Source: Salinisphaera sp002433465
GTDB lineage: Bacteria > Pseudomonadota > Gammaproteobacteria > Nevskiales > Salinisphaeraceae
Assembly: GCF_040361435.1 (NCBI RefSeq)
Contig: NZ_APNL01000012.1
Location: 1 to 64,000, forward strand
DNA: 64,000 bases
Direction of reading: 5' to 3'
A model generated the notes under the pieces. That model made no database searches, was not told where the DNA came from, and saw only the letters and a list, made by a program, of their open reading frames with translations. A program made the position numbers and the translations under genes. Below, piece after piece: positions 43,205-52,598 of this stretch (position 1 is the stretch's first letter; every line of letters starts with the position of its first letter).

Positions 43205-45208
43205 TCAATCCGCGTTTTCGCCCAGCATGGCCTTGAGCGCGGCGAGCTGGCTGCGGCCATGCTCGGCTTCGGCTTTCGGGTCGCGCTTGCGTGCCTGTGG
43301 CCAGTCGATTTCGTCCTTGGGCAGCTCTTCCAGAAACCGGCTGGGGGTGCTGTCGGTATTTTCGCCGCCCCGCCGGCGCTGGCGTGCATAGCTCAACGAC
43401 AGCGTTTTGCGCGCCCGGGTGATGCCGACATAGAGCAGCCGGCGTTCTTCTTCGATCTTTTCGTCGTCCATGCAGGCATGGTGCGGCAAGAGCCCTTCTT
43501 CCATGCCGACCAGAAACACGTGGTCGAACTCCAGCCCCTTGGCGGCATGCAGGGTAAGCAGATGCACCTGGTTTTCGATGTCCTTTTCGCTCTGATTGGC
43601 AAAGTCCATGAGGCTGAGCCGGCGCACCACTTCGTCGAGCCCGCGCGGCGTGCCGTCGCTGTTTTCTTCCATATGCCCGAGCCAGCCGAGAAATTCGTCG
43701 ACGTTCTCGAGGCGCTTGCGGGCAGCGCGCGTATTCGCAGCGGTATCGCGTAGCCAGTCGCGATAGCCGATATCGGAAATCAGCTGCACCACCAATTCCT
43801 TGGCGGGCATGGATTCGCCGTCGCGCGCGAGACAACGCGCCCAGTCCACGAACTCGGCCAGCCGCCGGCCGGCGCGATCGCCCACGCCGCCGGCCAGCCC
43901 CACGCCGCGGGCGGCATCGAACAGGCTCAGGTGCCGACTGCCGGCATAACGGGCCAGGGCTTCCAGCGTGGCCGGCCCGATTTCGCGACGTGGCAGATTC
44001 ACCACCCGCAGGAAGGCGGCGTCATCGTCCGGGTTGACCAGTAGCTTGAGGTAGGCGGCGAGGTCCCGAATTTCACTGCGTTCGAAAAACGACCGTCCAC
44101 CGGAGACGCGATACGGAATCTGGCGCTCGCGCATGGCTTTTTCGAACGCGCGCGACTGGAAATTGCCACGATAGAGTACGGCGTAATCGCCGAAGGCGTT
44201 GCCGGTGCGCAGCCGGTGCGACGAGATTTCGCTGGCCACGCGATCGGCCTCGCCGGCCTCGTCGGCACAGGCGAGCACGCGGATACGATCGCCCGCGCCC
44301 ATCGCACTCCACAGGTTCTTTTCGTACACGCGGGCGTTGGCCGAGATGAGCGTGTTCGCCGCCGACAGCACATTGCCCACCGAGCGATAATTCTGTTCGA
44401 GCTTGATGACCTTCAAATGCGGAAAGTCGCGCGACAGATCGGCGATATTGCCGGGGCGCGCGCCGCGCCAGGCATAAATCGACTGGTCGTCGTCGCCCAC
44501 CACGGTAAAGGCCGCGCGCACGCCGGCCAGCAGGCGCATGAGTTCGTACTGGGCCGCGTTGGTGTCCTGATACTCGTCCACCAGCAGGTAACGAAAACGA
44601 TTCTGCCAGCGCTCGCGGGCGGCCGCGTCCTCGCGCAGAAGTTGCACCGGCAGACTGAGCAGATCGTCGAAATCCACTGCGTTATAGGCCTTCAATCGAC
44701 GCTGATATTCGGCATAGGCCCGTGCGATCGCCTGTTCGGAACCGGCCGCGCTCGCCGCGGCGGCCTCGGGGTCCATCAAGGCCGACTTCCATGCGCTGAT
44801 GGTAAAACGCGCGGTCTTGCGCAGCTCGGCATCCTTGCCAATCAGGTCGGCCAGCAGCTTGTCCGCGTCTTCGGCATCGAAGATCGAAAAGCGCGGCTTG
44901 TAGCCCAATGCGGCATGCTCGGCACGAATCATCTGCAGGCCGAGGCTGTGAAAGGTGCTGACGGTCAGCCCGCGGGCCGCATCGCCGTCGATGAGCTTCG
45001 AGGCGCGCTGCTTCATCTCGCGGGCGGCCTTGTTGGTGAAGGTCACCGCCGCGATGCGGTCGCCCGCATAACCGTTCTTGATGAGATGCGCGATCTTGCG
45101 GGTAATAACGCCGGTTTTGCCCGAACCGGCACCGGCGAGCACGAGCAACGGGCCGTCGAGATAACGGACCGCCGCGTCCTGTTGGGGGTTGAGCTTGGGA
45201 GTCGCCAT
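43205..45208 (-). CDS. rep: ATP-dependent DNA helicase Rep
   Basis: 667-aa superfamily-1 helicase moving 3' to 5' on single strands and removing blocks ahead of replication forks. LNPQQDAAVRYLDGPLLVLAGAGSGKT (Q-motif and Walker A), TFTNKAAREMK, LLVDEYQDTN (Walker B), VVGDDDQSIYAWRGA, LEQNYRS, LTLHAAKGLEFDHVFLVG and YVGITRAR are all present. Length is normal. Single gene, leftward. Confidence 0.95.
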   Translation of the reverse strand: MATPKLNPQQDAAVRYLDGPLLVLAGAGSGKTGVITRKIAHLIKNGYAGDRIAAVTFTNKAAREMKQRASKLIDGDAARGLTVSTFHSLGLQMIRAEHAALGYKPRFSIFDAEDADKLLADLIGKDAELRKTARFTISAWKSALMDPEAAAASAAGSEQAIARAYAEYQRRLKAYNAVDFDDLLSLPVQLLREDAAARERWQNRFRYLLVDEYQDTNAAQYELMRLLAGVRAAFTVVGDDDQSIYAWRGARPGNIADLSRDFPHLKVIKLEQNYRSVGNVLSAANTLISANARVYEKNLWSAMGAGDRIRVLACADEAGEADRVASEISSHRLRTGNAFGDYAVLYRGNFQSRAFEKAMRERQIPYRVSGGRSFFERSEIRDLAAYLKLLVNPDDDAAFLRVVNLPRREIGPATLEALARYAGSRHLSLFDAARGVGLAGGVGDRAGRRLAEFVDWARCLARDGESMPAKELVVQLISDIGYRDWLRDTAANTRAARKRLENVDEFLGWLGHMEENSDGTPRGLDEVVRRLSLMDFANQSEKDIENQVHLLTLHAAKGLEFDHVFLVGMEEGLLPHHACMDDEKIEEERRLLYVGITRARKTLSLSYARQRRRGGENTDSTPSRFLEELPKDEIDWPQARKRDPKAEAEHGRSQLAALKAMLGENAD

Positions 45209-45271
45209 GGGCGGCAGAGTCTAGCAGCTAGCGCGACGTGCGCAGACGGTCGATCGCGTATCGACAGGCAC

Positions 45272-45300
45272 AAAAAAGCCGGCCCGAAGGCCGGCTTGGT
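45272..45300 (-). terminator. Terminator of the TorF-type porin gene
   Basis: On the minus strand, AAGCCGGCC-TTCG-GGCCGGCTT followed by TTTT, about 20 nt past the stop codon. Confidence 0.88.
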
Positions 45301-45319
45301 TCAGCCGCTCAAGACGCGT

Positions 45320-46057
45320 TTAGAACGATTTGCTGATCGTGCCCACCGCGGTCGCGCCACAGATGTTGGCACCGCCGCAGGCGGCATCGTCCAGGTCGGT
45401 ATCGACATAGGCGACCGACCAGTCGAGGCCGAACTGGGTGGTCCCCAGCGAGATCGACCAGTCCGCATAGTCTTCGAAATACAGCTCGTTGTCGTCGACG
45501 GTCTGGTAGCCGGCATGGGCGCCCAGCGTCAGCCATTCTTCCAGCGGGAATTCGAAGCTGGCGTTGTAGTAGAAGGCATCGCCGGATTCGTTATAGAAAT
45601 CGTCGCTGTAGGACACGGAGAACGCCGCCGACATGTTGTCGTCGCTGTAGGCGATACCGGGCGTGTATTCCCAGAAGTCGATTTCGTTGTTGTCGCCGGC
45701 CGTGCTTGCGCCCGGGTAGTAGTAGTAGAGGACGTTGAAATCGAGCGCCCAGTGTTCGCTCAGCGCCAGACCGTAGCCGACATAGAAATCGATCTCGGCC
45801 TGGGCACCGTTATCGCCGGTGACCGGGCTGGGGTTAAAGTTGTCGACGTTCGACGCCCAGGTGCCCATGTACAGGCCGCTGTCGAGGGCATAATCGAACC
45901 CGCCTTGAATCGCGAAGTCGCGATCGGTCTGTGACACACCGCGATAACGGTAGTCAGTGGTGAAGGCCACGTTGGCACTGGCTTCGGCGGCGATCGCGCT
46001 GGCGCTGGATACGGTCGCGACCGCTGCCGCGCAGCCGATTAGAAGTTGTTTTTTCAT
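45320..46057 (-). CDS. TorF-family putative outer-membrane porin
   Basis: 245 aa with a signal peptide (MKKQLLIGCAAAVATVSSAS, cleaving near AIAAEA) and an amphipathic beta-barrel rich in aromatic and acidic residues (FTTDYRYRGVSQTDRDFAIQGG is the family's N-terminal mark). The C-terminal Phe (GTISKSF) is the usual barrel-assembly signal. Family function is not established. The ATG at 46057 is fixed by the signal peptide. Confidence 0.9.
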   Translation of the reverse strand: MKKQLLIGCAAAVATVSSASAIAAEASANVAFTTDYRYRGVSQTDRDFAIQGGFDYALDSGLYMGTWASNVDNFNPSPVTGDNGAQAEIDFYVGYGLALSEHWALDFNVLYYYYPGASTAGDNNEIDFWEYTPGIAYSDDNMSAAFSVSYSDDFYNESGDAFYYNASFEFPLEEWLTLGAHAGYQTVDDNELYFEDYADWSISLGTTQFGLDWSVAYVDTDLDDAACGGANICGATAVGTISKSF

Positions 46058-46280
46058 CTCGGTTTTTGCTCCCTTTGCAAAAAATCTCGTAGCGAGAAAC
46101 CCCAAACGCGGCCTAGGCCTTGAACGGGACAGTGGCCGTTGATGCACGAGACATGCCAAACCGGCAGACGTGATCAACCGTTCAACCCGGGCCACACCTT
46201 TGCCAATACGTCTGCGCCCTATCGATCGGACGCGGGCGCCTCTGGCATGAGCCCGGCCAGATCACACTTTTATTACAAAA

Positions 46281-47798
46281 TCAGGACGTCGCGTTTCGAT
46301 CGAGCTGTCGATAGCCGATGGCTTCGGCCACGTGGCCGGCGTTGATGGTGTCGGCGCCGGCGAGATCGGCAATGGTGCGCGCGACACGCAGAATACGGTG
46401 GTAGGCACGGGCCGACAGCCCCAATCTGGCGATCGCCTGCTCCAAAATAGAGCGCGCACTTTTTTCGAGCAGGCAATACGTATCGATATCGGCCGGCCGT
46501 AGGCACGCATTCGGGCCGTGGCCCCGTGCAGCCGCCTGCTGGCGGGCAACGACGACCCGCTCGCGCACTTCGGTGCTGCTTTCTGCGCGCTCGGCCTGTG
46601 CACCACCCATGAGCACATCGCGGCCGACGGGCGCTACATTGAGATGCATGTCGATGCGATCCAGCAAGGGGCCGGAAATGCGATCGCGATAGCGTGAAAT
46701 ACGCTCTGGCGTGCAGTTACAGCGGCCCGAGGCATCGCCGAGGTAACCGCAGGGGCAAGGATTCATCGCGGCAATCAGCTGAAACGCCGCCGGAAATTCG
46801 GCCTGACGCGCGGCCCTGGAGATCACGATATGCCCGGATTCGAGCGGCTCGCGCAGCACTTCCAGTACGCGCCGATCAAATTCGGGCAGTTCGTCGAGAA
46901 ACAGCACGCCGTTGTGGGCAAGCGTGATTTCGCCCGGGCGCGGGGTGGAGCCGCCGCCCACCAACGCCACGCCCGAGGCGGTATGGTGCGGGGCACGAAA
47001 CGGACGTCGGCCCCAGTTTTCGGGAGAGAAGCCGCCGGGCGAAATCGAGGCCACGGCCGCGCTCTGCATTGCCTGTTCCTGGGTCATGGCCGGCAGCAGG
47101 CCCGGCAGCCGGCAGGCCAGCATGGTCTTGCCCGCCCCCGGCGGGCCGATCAGCAGCAGCGAGTGCCCGCCGGCCGCCGCGATTTCAAGGGCCCGCTTGG
47201 CCTGCTGCTGGCCGCGCACGTCGGCCATGTCTTCATGTATCGAGGGCGTATGCCCGGCTGCCGGCTGCGGGCGATGCCAGAGCGCCTCGTCGCCGGCGAG
47301 GCTGGCGGCCACGTCCGCCAAATGGGCCGCCGCAAACGCCCCGTCCGGGGCGGCCAGCGCGGCTTCCGGGCCGTTGTCCTCGGGTACGACGAGCACCCGC
47401 CGGGCCTGGTTTGCGGCCAGCGCCGCGGGCAACGCCCCGCGCACGCCGCGCAGCGCACCGGATAGCGACAACTCGCCCAGGAATTCGTAGCCGGACACGC
47501 TCTCGCCCGGAATCTGGCCCGAGGCAGCGAGTATGCCCAGCGCGATCGCCAGGTCGAAACGCCCGCCCTCCTTGGGCAGATCCGCGGGCGCGAGGTTGAC
47601 CGTTATCCGACGGGTCGGAAACTCGTAGCCGCTGTTGACAATCGCCGCGCGTACGCGGTCCTTGCTTTCCTTGACCTCGGTTTCCGGCAGGCCAACGATC
47701 GCCAGCGCGGGCAGCCCGCCGGCCAGGTCGACCTCGACCGTCACCGCCGGCGCTTCCAGGCCGGTCTGGGCTCGGCTGTGTACCGTCGCCAGGGCCAC
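46281..47798 (-). CDS. comM: ComM-type AAA+ helicase (Mg-chelatase family)
   Basis: 505-aa branch-migration helicase used in natural transformation. N-terminal lid (ATVHSRAQTGLEAPAVTVEV, VGLPETEVKESKDRVRAA), Walker A GPPGAGKT near residue 215, NGVLFLDELPEFDRRVLEVLREPLE, and the Cys cluster NPCPCGYLGDASGRCNC. ATG at 47798; the UbiK gene ends 8 bp upstream, so the two are probably one unit. Confidence 0.95.
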   Translation of the reverse strand: MALATVHSRAQTGLEAPAVTVEVDLAGGLPALAIVGLPETEVKESKDRVRAAIVNSGYEFPTRRITVNLAPADLPKEGGRFDLAIALGILAASGQIPGESVSGYEFLGELSLSGALRGVRGALPAALAANQARRVLVVPEDNGPEAALAAPDGAFAAAHLADVAASLAGDEALWHRPQPAAGHTPSIHEDMADVRGQQQAKRALEIAAAGGHSLLLIGPPGAGKTMLACRLPGLLPAMTQEQAMQSAAVASISPGGFSPENWGRRPFRAPHHTASGVALVGGGSTPRPGEITLAHNGVLFLDELPEFDRRVLEVLREPLESGHIVISRAARQAEFPAAFQLIAAMNPCPCGYLGDASGRCNCTPERISRYRDRISGPLLDRIDMHLNVAPVGRDVLMGGAQAERAESSTEVRERVVVARQQAAARGHGPNACLRPADIDTYCLLEKSARSILEQAIARLGLSARAYHRILRVARTIADLAGADTINAGHVAEAIGYRQLDRNATS

Positions 47799-47806
47799 CG
47801 TGGGCG

Positions 47807-48058
47807 CTAGCGGCTGGCGGCGTTGTCGCGTTCGGCTTCCAGCGCGGCCACCTGCGTTTCCAGCGCGTCGAGCTTGCGGCGCGTGTGCGCAAGCATTTCA
47901 CGCGCGGCTTCGAATTCCTCGCGCGGCACCAGGTCGAGTCGCGCCAGCTGACCCTGAAGAATCGTACGGAAATTGGCGTGCAATTCGTCGCGCAGCGGCG
48001 CCACCTGGGGCGGCAGAGCCTGGGCGAGACGGGCAGCGATATCTTCGATAGAGCGCAT
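47807..48058 (-). CDS. ubiK: Ubiquinone biosynthesis accessory factor UbiK
   Basis: 83-aa cytosolic protein with an N-terminal amphipathic region (IEDIAARLAQALPPQ) and a C-terminal coiled coil (EEFEAAREMLAHTRRKLDALETQVAALEAE), the BMFP/YqiC layout. It helps the Ubi complex act near lipid. Located directly before comM, a frequent gammaproteobacterial order. Confidence 0.92.
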   Translation of the reverse strand: MRSIEDIAARLAQALPPQVAPLRDELHANFRTILQGQLARLDLVPREEFEAAREMLAHTRRKLDALETQVAALEAERDNAASR

Positions 48059-48129
48059 AAGCGGCTAAGACGACCTTGATGTTTAAAACAACAGCATGAC
48101 GCGAACGCCCGCCCGACGCAAAAGCGCCT

Positions 48130-48146
48130 TGCACTTTTTTGGTGCG
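48130..48146. promoter_or_regulatory. NtrC enhancer site upstream of glnK
   Basis: TGCACTTTTTTGGTGCG matches the NtrC dyad TGCAC-N7-GTGCA at all but the last base. It lies about 75-90 bp upstream of the -24/-12 promoter. Confidence 0.7.
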
Positions 48147-48219
48147 ATGCATTCACGGCCCGTCAACGGCCGTTCAACAAGTCCTCGAATACGCCCCTAA
48201 CCGACTGTTTTTAATGCCT

Positions 48220-48234
48220 TGGCACGGTGAGTGC
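48220..48234 (+). promoter_or_regulatory. Sigma-54 promoter of glnK-amtB
   Basis: TGGCACGGTGAGTGC: perfect -24 half and correct -12 GC. Expected start near 48245; leader about 80 nt. Confidence 0.8.
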
Positions 48235-48326
48235 TTAGACCGGTTCGCAATCTCTCGCCTGCACGTCCCGAATGCTTGAATGCGAGGCAACGGGGCGTGC
48301 GATACCGCATGACAGGAGCAGGTCAT

Positions 48327-48665
48327 ATGAAATTAATCGCAGCCGTAATCAAGCCGTTCAAGCTCGATGAGGTCCGCGAAGCGCTTTCCGAGGTCGGTGT
48401 GCAAGGCATCACCGTGACCGAGGTCAAGGGTTTCGGACGTCAGAAAGGCCATACGGAACTCTACCGCGGTGCTGAATACGTGGTCGATTTTCTACCCAAG
48501 GTGAAGATCGAAGTCGCGATCGAGGAGTCCGAACTCGAATCGGCCGTGGAAGCAATCTCCAAGGCGGCCCATACCGGCAAGATCGGCGACGGCAAGATCT
48601 TCGTCACCGAGCTGGAACAGGCCATCCGTATCCGCACCGGCGAAACGGGCAAGGACGCGCTTTAA
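48327..48665 (+). CDS. glnK: PII nitrogen regulator GlnK
   Basis: 112-aa trimeric signal protein. T-loop GRQKGHTELYRGAEYVVDFLPK holds the uridylylated Tyr51; IGDGKIFV and IRTGETGKDAL complete the fold. The ATG at 48327 follows ACAGGAG. Binds 2-oxoglutarate/ATP/ADP and blocks AmtB under ammonium plenty. First gene of glnK-amtB, driven by NtrC and sigma-54. Confidence 0.95.
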   Translation: MKLIAAVIKPFKLDEVREALSEVGVQGITVTEVKGFGRQKGHTELYRGAEYVVDFLPKVKIEVAIEESELESAVEAISKAAHTGKIGDGKIFVTELEQAIRIRTGETGKDAL

Positions 48666-48710
48666 GCCGCGCCCGCGTAACGCCTTAAATTTCGAGGGAA
48701 ACCCCACGCC

Positions 48711-50000
48711 ATGGAAAACAATATCTTCGAATTGCAGTATGCAATCGATACCTTCTACTTTTTGATCTGCGGGGCACTGGTCATGTGGATGGCCGCCGGC
48801 TTCACCATGCTGGAAGGCGGCCTGGTTCGTGCCAAGAACACGACCGAAATCCTGACCAAGAACATCGCGCTGTACTCGATCTCCTGCATCATGTACATGA
48901 TCTGCGGCTACATGATCATGTACGACGGCAGCCTGTTCCTGAACGGCATTGCCGGCGGCGACAACCTGGTACAGGAAGCCCTGGCCGCCTCGGCCGAAAA
49001 CGGCTTCGGCGGCGATTCGGTATATGCCGACGCTTCCGACTTCTTCTTCCAGGTGGTGTTCGTGGCCACGGCCATGTCGGTGGTGTCCGGCGCGGTTGCC
49101 GAACGCATGAAGCTGTGGGCCTTCCTGGGCTTTGCGGTAATCATGACCGGCTTCATCTATCCGATGGAAGGCTCCTGGTCGTGGAACGGCGCCGACGTGT
49201 TCGGCCTGTACAACTTCGACGATTTCGGCGGCTTCTCCGACTTTGCCGGCTCCGGCATCGTGCATATGGCCGGCGCTGCCGCGGCCCTGGCCGGTGTGCT
49301 GCTGCTTGGCCCGCGTAAGGGCAAGTTCCGCGCCGACGGCACCGTCGGCGCCATCCCGGGCGCCAACCTGCCGCTGGCCGCACTCGGCACGCTGATCCTG
49401 TGGATGGGCTGGTTCGGCTTTAACGGCGGTTCCGTGCTCAAGCTCGGTGATATCGCCAGCGCCAACTCGGTGGCCATGGTGTTCTTGAACACCAACACCG
49501 CCGCCGCTGGTGGCCTGGTCGCGGCCCTTCTGCTCGCCCGTGCCATGTTCGGCAAAGGCGATTTGACCATGGCGCTCAACGGCGCGCTGGCCGGTCTGGT
49601 GGTGATCACCGCCGAGCCTTCGACCCCGAGCCCGCTCGTGGCGACCCTGTTCGGTGCCGCTGGCGGCATCCTGGTGGTGTTCTCGATCCTGGCGCTGGAC
49701 AAACTCAAGATCGACGACCCGGTGGGCGCGATCTCGGTGCATGGTGTCTGTGGTCTGCTCGGCCTGCTGGTGGTGCCGATCACGAATGACGGTGCCAGCT
49801 TTGGCGGCCAGATCGTCGGCGCGCTGACCATCTTCGTGTGGGTGTTCGTGACCAGCCTGATCGTCTGGGGCATCCTCAAGGCGGTTGTCGGCATCCGCGT
49901 CTCGGAAGAAGAGGAAGTCGAGGGCGTGGATCTGGGCGAATGCGGCATGGAAGCCTATCCGGAGTTCACCTCCGGCGGCAGCCGTCGCTCGATGTCCTAA
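48711..50000 (+). CDS. amtB: Ammonium transporter AmtB
   Basis: 429-aa channel with about 11 helices and no cleaved signal. The twin-His pore is seen in GIVHMAGAAAAL and ISVHGVCGLLG; WFGFNGGSVL is the Amt mark. N-terminal AGFTMLEGGLVRAKNTTEILTKN places it with the Amt group lacking a signal peptide. 45 bp downstream of glnK and ended by a strong terminator. Confidence 0.95.
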   Translation: MENNIFELQYAIDTFYFLICGALVMWMAAGFTMLEGGLVRAKNTTEILTKNIALYSISCIMYMICGYMIMYDGSLFLNGIAGGDNLVQEALAASAENGFGGDSVYADASDFFFQVVFVATAMSVVSGAVAERMKLWAFLGFAVIMTGFIYPMEGSWSWNGADVFGLYNFDDFGGFSDFAGSGIVHMAGAAAALAGVLLLGPRKGKFRADGTVGAIPGANLPLAALGTLILWMGWFGFNGGSVLKLGDIASANSVAMVFLNTNTAAAGGLVAALLLARAMFGKGDLTMALNGALAGLVVITAEPSTPSPLVATLFGAAGGILVVFSILALDKLKIDDPVGAISVHGVCGLLGLLVVPITNDGASFGGQIVGALTIFVWVFVTSLIVWGILKAVVGIRVSEEEEVEGVDLGECGMEAYPEFTSGGSRRSMS

Positions 50001-50033
50001 ATCGCAAACGCTCGCGAGCGATTGCGCATCGAA

Positions 50034-50064
50034 GAGGCCCCGGCAACGGGGCCTCTTTTTTTTG
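50034..50064 (+). terminator. Terminator of glnK-amtB
   Basis: Perfect 9-bp stem AGAGGCCCC/GGGGCCTCT with loop GGCAAC and a run of eight T. Confidence 0.92.
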
Positions 50065-50230
50065 CGTGATCCCGCCACCCGGACGCCGTGCCCTATCGCA
50101 CACGCTGCCCCACGGCAGACATCGCCGATTACCCTGTTCGCAATACCGCATCTTCATTCTCGGCATCGGCAACACGGGGGCCGGCTTCGCTATACTTCGC
50201 GGCGATCGATTCAGACCGCCCCGAAACGCC

Positions 50231-51532
50231 ATGCTGCCAACCAAAACGCTTCACCTCCCGGCTTTCTTCCTGCTTCTGGCCAGCAGCCTGCCGGCCGCCG
50301 CCGCGCCGGTAATCGACGGTGCCGATACCGCCTGGGTCATGACCACGACCGCACTGGTGCTATTCATGACGCTGCCGGGGCTGGCGTTGTTCTATGGCGG
50401 GCTGGTGCGGGTACGCAACGTGCTGTCGGTACTCATGCAGTGCTTCGCCATTTGTGCGCTGGCCTCTCTGCTCTGGGTGATCTGCGGCTACAGCCTGGCG
50501 TTCTCCGAGGGCAATGCCTTCATTGGCGGCCTCGACAAGCTTTTCTTTGCCGGCGTGGGCGTGTCCAGCGTGGCCGGCACGATTCCCGAACCCGTGTTCG
50601 CCCTGTTCCAGATGACATTCGCGGTCATCACGCCGGCGCTCATCATCGGCGGCTTCGCGGAGCGGTTTCGATTCGCCACCCTGCTTGTGTTTACTGCGGC
50701 ATGGTTGCTTCTGGTCTATGTGCCGGTCACCCACTGGGTGTGGGGCGGCGGCTGGCTGGGCCAACTCGGCCTGCTCGACTTTGCCGGCGGCACGGTCGTA
50801 CACGTGACCGCGGGCGTAGCGGCACTGGTCGCGGCTATTGTCGTGGGCCCGCGTCACGGCTTTCAGAAGACCGCGATGGCGCCGCACAATCTCACCATGA
50901 CCGTCTCCGGCGCCGGCATGTTGTGGGTCGGCTGGTTCGGCTTTAACGGCGGCAGCGCCCTGGCCGCCAACGGTCAGGCCGGCATGGCCATGCTGGTCAC
51001 GCATCTGTCGGCCGCTGCCGGCTGTCTGACCTGGATGGCGGCCGAATGGATTCGTTTCGGCAAGCCGAGCGTGCTCGGTATCGTGACCGGCATGGTCGCC
51101 GGCCTGGGCACCATCACCCCGGCCTCCGGCTATGTGGGCCCGGGCGGCGCGATCATCATCGGCATCCTCGCCGGCGTGGTCTGTTTTACCGCCACGCTCT
51201 GGGTCGAGCGCAGCCTGCGTATCGACGATTCGCTGGACGTGTTTCCGGTGCACGGCGTGGGCGGCATTATCGGTACGCTGCTGGCCGGCGTGTTCGCCTC
51301 CACCCATCTCGGCCCTTTCTCGGGCCAGGGCTTTGCCGCGGGTATCGAAAGCATCGTTGCCCAGGTCGGCATTCAGGCGCTTGGCGTGGCGTCGGTGTTC
51401 GTCTATACCGGCGTGCTGACCTGGATCATCCTCAAGGTGCTCCAGGCAACCATGGGTCTGCGCGTGGCCGTGGAGAACGAACAGGTCGGCCTCGATATCT
51501 TCGAACATGAAGAACGCGGCTACGATCTCTAG
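50231..51532 (+). CDS. Second ammonium transporter (Amt)
   Basis: 433-aa channel. Unlike the first, it has a signal peptide (about residues 1-24, cleaving at AAA-AP). The pore His are in GTVVHVTAGVAALV and FPVHGVGGI; WFGFNGGSAL is conserved. ATG at 50231 after a weak site. A TATACT -10-like box lies near 50191; no -24/-12 motif was seen, so it may not be under NtrC. A PII gene follows 72 bp later. Confidence 0.93.
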   Translation: MLPTKTLHLPAFFLLLASSLPAAAAPVIDGADTAWVMTTTALVLFMTLPGLALFYGGLVRVRNVLSVLMQCFAICALASLLWVICGYSLAFSEGNAFIGGLDKLFFAGVGVSSVAGTIPEPVFALFQMTFAVITPALIIGGFAERFRFATLLVFTAAWLLLVYVPVTHWVWGGGWLGQLGLLDFAGGTVVHVTAGVAALVAAIVVGPRHGFQKTAMAPHNLTMTVSGAGMLWVGWFGFNGGSALAANGQAGMAMLVTHLSAAAGCLTWMAAEWIRFGKPSVLGIVTGMVAGLGTITPASGYVGPGGAIIIGILAGVVCFTATLWVERSLRIDDSLDVFPVHGVGGIIGTLLAGVFASTHLGPFSGQGFAAGIESIVAQVGIQALGVASVFVYTGVLTWIILKVLQATMGLRVAVENEQVGLDIFEHEERGYDL

Positions 51533-51604
51533 GCCACACCTTTGCTGGCAGCGTGCGCGCCAGCTGTTAGACTCGCTGGCATCAGAAATGAGGAGTTTCA
51601 AACC

Positions 51605-51943
51605 ATGAAAATGGTTACCGCCGTCATCAAGCCCTTTCGTCTCGACGATGTCCGTGAAGCACTCGCCGAAGTGGGCGTACACGGCACCACCATGACCGAA
51701 GTCAAAGGCTTCGGGCGCCAGAAAGGCCATACCGAACTCTATCGCGGCGCCGAATATGCCGTGGACTTCCTGCCCAAGGTCAAACTCGAAGTCGCAGTGG
51801 CCGACGACCGCGTGGAAGCGGTGGTCGAAGCCATTGTGGAAGCCGCCAAGACCGGTCAGATCGGGGACGGCAAGATCTTCGTACACAACCTCGAACAGGT
51901 CGTACGTATTCGTACTGGCGAAACGGACCGCGACGCGATCTGA
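51605..51943 (+). CDS. glnB: Second PII regulator (GlnB/GlnK)
   Basis: 112-aa PII protein with T-loop GRQKGHTELYRGAEYAVDFLPK (Tyr51 present) and RIRTGETDRDAI at the end. The ATG at 51605 follows GAGGAG. It differs from the first copy mainly in residues 53-95 (KLEVAVADDRVEAVVEAI). Downstream of the second Amt, so the two loci form parallel Amt/PII pairs. Confidence 0.93.
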   Translation: MKMVTAVIKPFRLDDVREALAEVGVHGTTMTEVKGFGRQKGHTELYRGAEYAVDFLPKVKLEVAVADDRVEAVVEAIVEAAKTGQIGDGKIFVHNLEQVVRIRTGETDRDAI

Positions 51944-51986
51944 TCGGCTGCCCGCGTCGGCGTTGGGTCGGACCCGGCAGCGCGGC

Positions 51987-52598
51987 GTGAGCACGACACG
52001 TTTCCAGGCCATCGGGCTGGCGACCGGCGCGATCGGTCCGGTCGACATCTCGATTGCGGCCGGCGAATGCCTGGGGCTGAGCGCGCCCTCGGGTGCGGGC
52101 AAGACCCGTCTTTTGCGCGCCATGGCCGACCTGGACGCACACCACGGCGAGTGTCGCCTCGACGGCGTGGCTGCCGTAGACATGCCGGCGCCGGAGTGGC
52201 GCCGGCGTGTCGCCTTTCTGGCCGCGGAATCGGCCTGGTGGGCGGATACACCCCGGCCGCACTTCGAGCGCGACTGCGCCCCCCTGCTGGACGCCCTCGA
52301 CCTGTCAATATCGCTGCTCGACCAGCCGATCGAACGCCTGTCCTCCGGGCAGAAACAACGTCTGGCGCTTGCGCGCACCCTGGCCCTCACGCCCGACGTG
52401 CTCCTGCTGGACGAGCCCACCGCCAATCTCGACGATCGCAATATCGAGCGCGTGGAGCGACTCGTCGGCGACTATCTGTCGAGCCGGCGCGCCTGCTGTA
52501 TCTGGGTAAGCCACGATCGCGCGCAGCGTGAGCGGGTCGCCTCATCGCAATGCCAACTGGATAGCACAGGCCAGCCGATCGAGGCGTCATGCAACTGA
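51987..52598 (+). CDS. fetA: Iron-efflux ABC ATPase FetA
   Basis: 203-aa ATPase. Walker A SAPSGAGKTRL near residue 35, signature ERLSSGQKQRLALARTL, Walker B DVLLLDEPTANLDD, switch WVSHDRAQ. Small size and the neighbouring UPF0014 permease match FetAB (YbbLM), which protects against iron overload and oxidative stress. The start is a GTG at 51987, the first plausible codon before the conserved region. Overlaps fetB by 10 bp. Confidence 0.88.
   Translation: MSTTRFQAIGLATGAIGPVDISIAAGECLGLSAPSGAGKTRLLRAMADLDAHHGECRLDGVAAVDMPAPEWRRRVAFLAAESAWWADTPRPHFERDCAPLLDALDLSISLLDQPIERLSSGQKQRLALARTLALTPDVLLLDEPTANLDDRNIERVERLVGDYLSSRRACCIWVSHDRAQRERVASSQCQLDSTGQPIEASCN

Noticed and set aside
50360..52441. 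693-codon open frame antisense to the second amt, PII and fetA genes
   Set aside because: It spans three well-supported genes on the other strand. The translation is His/Asp/Gly-rich with no domain.
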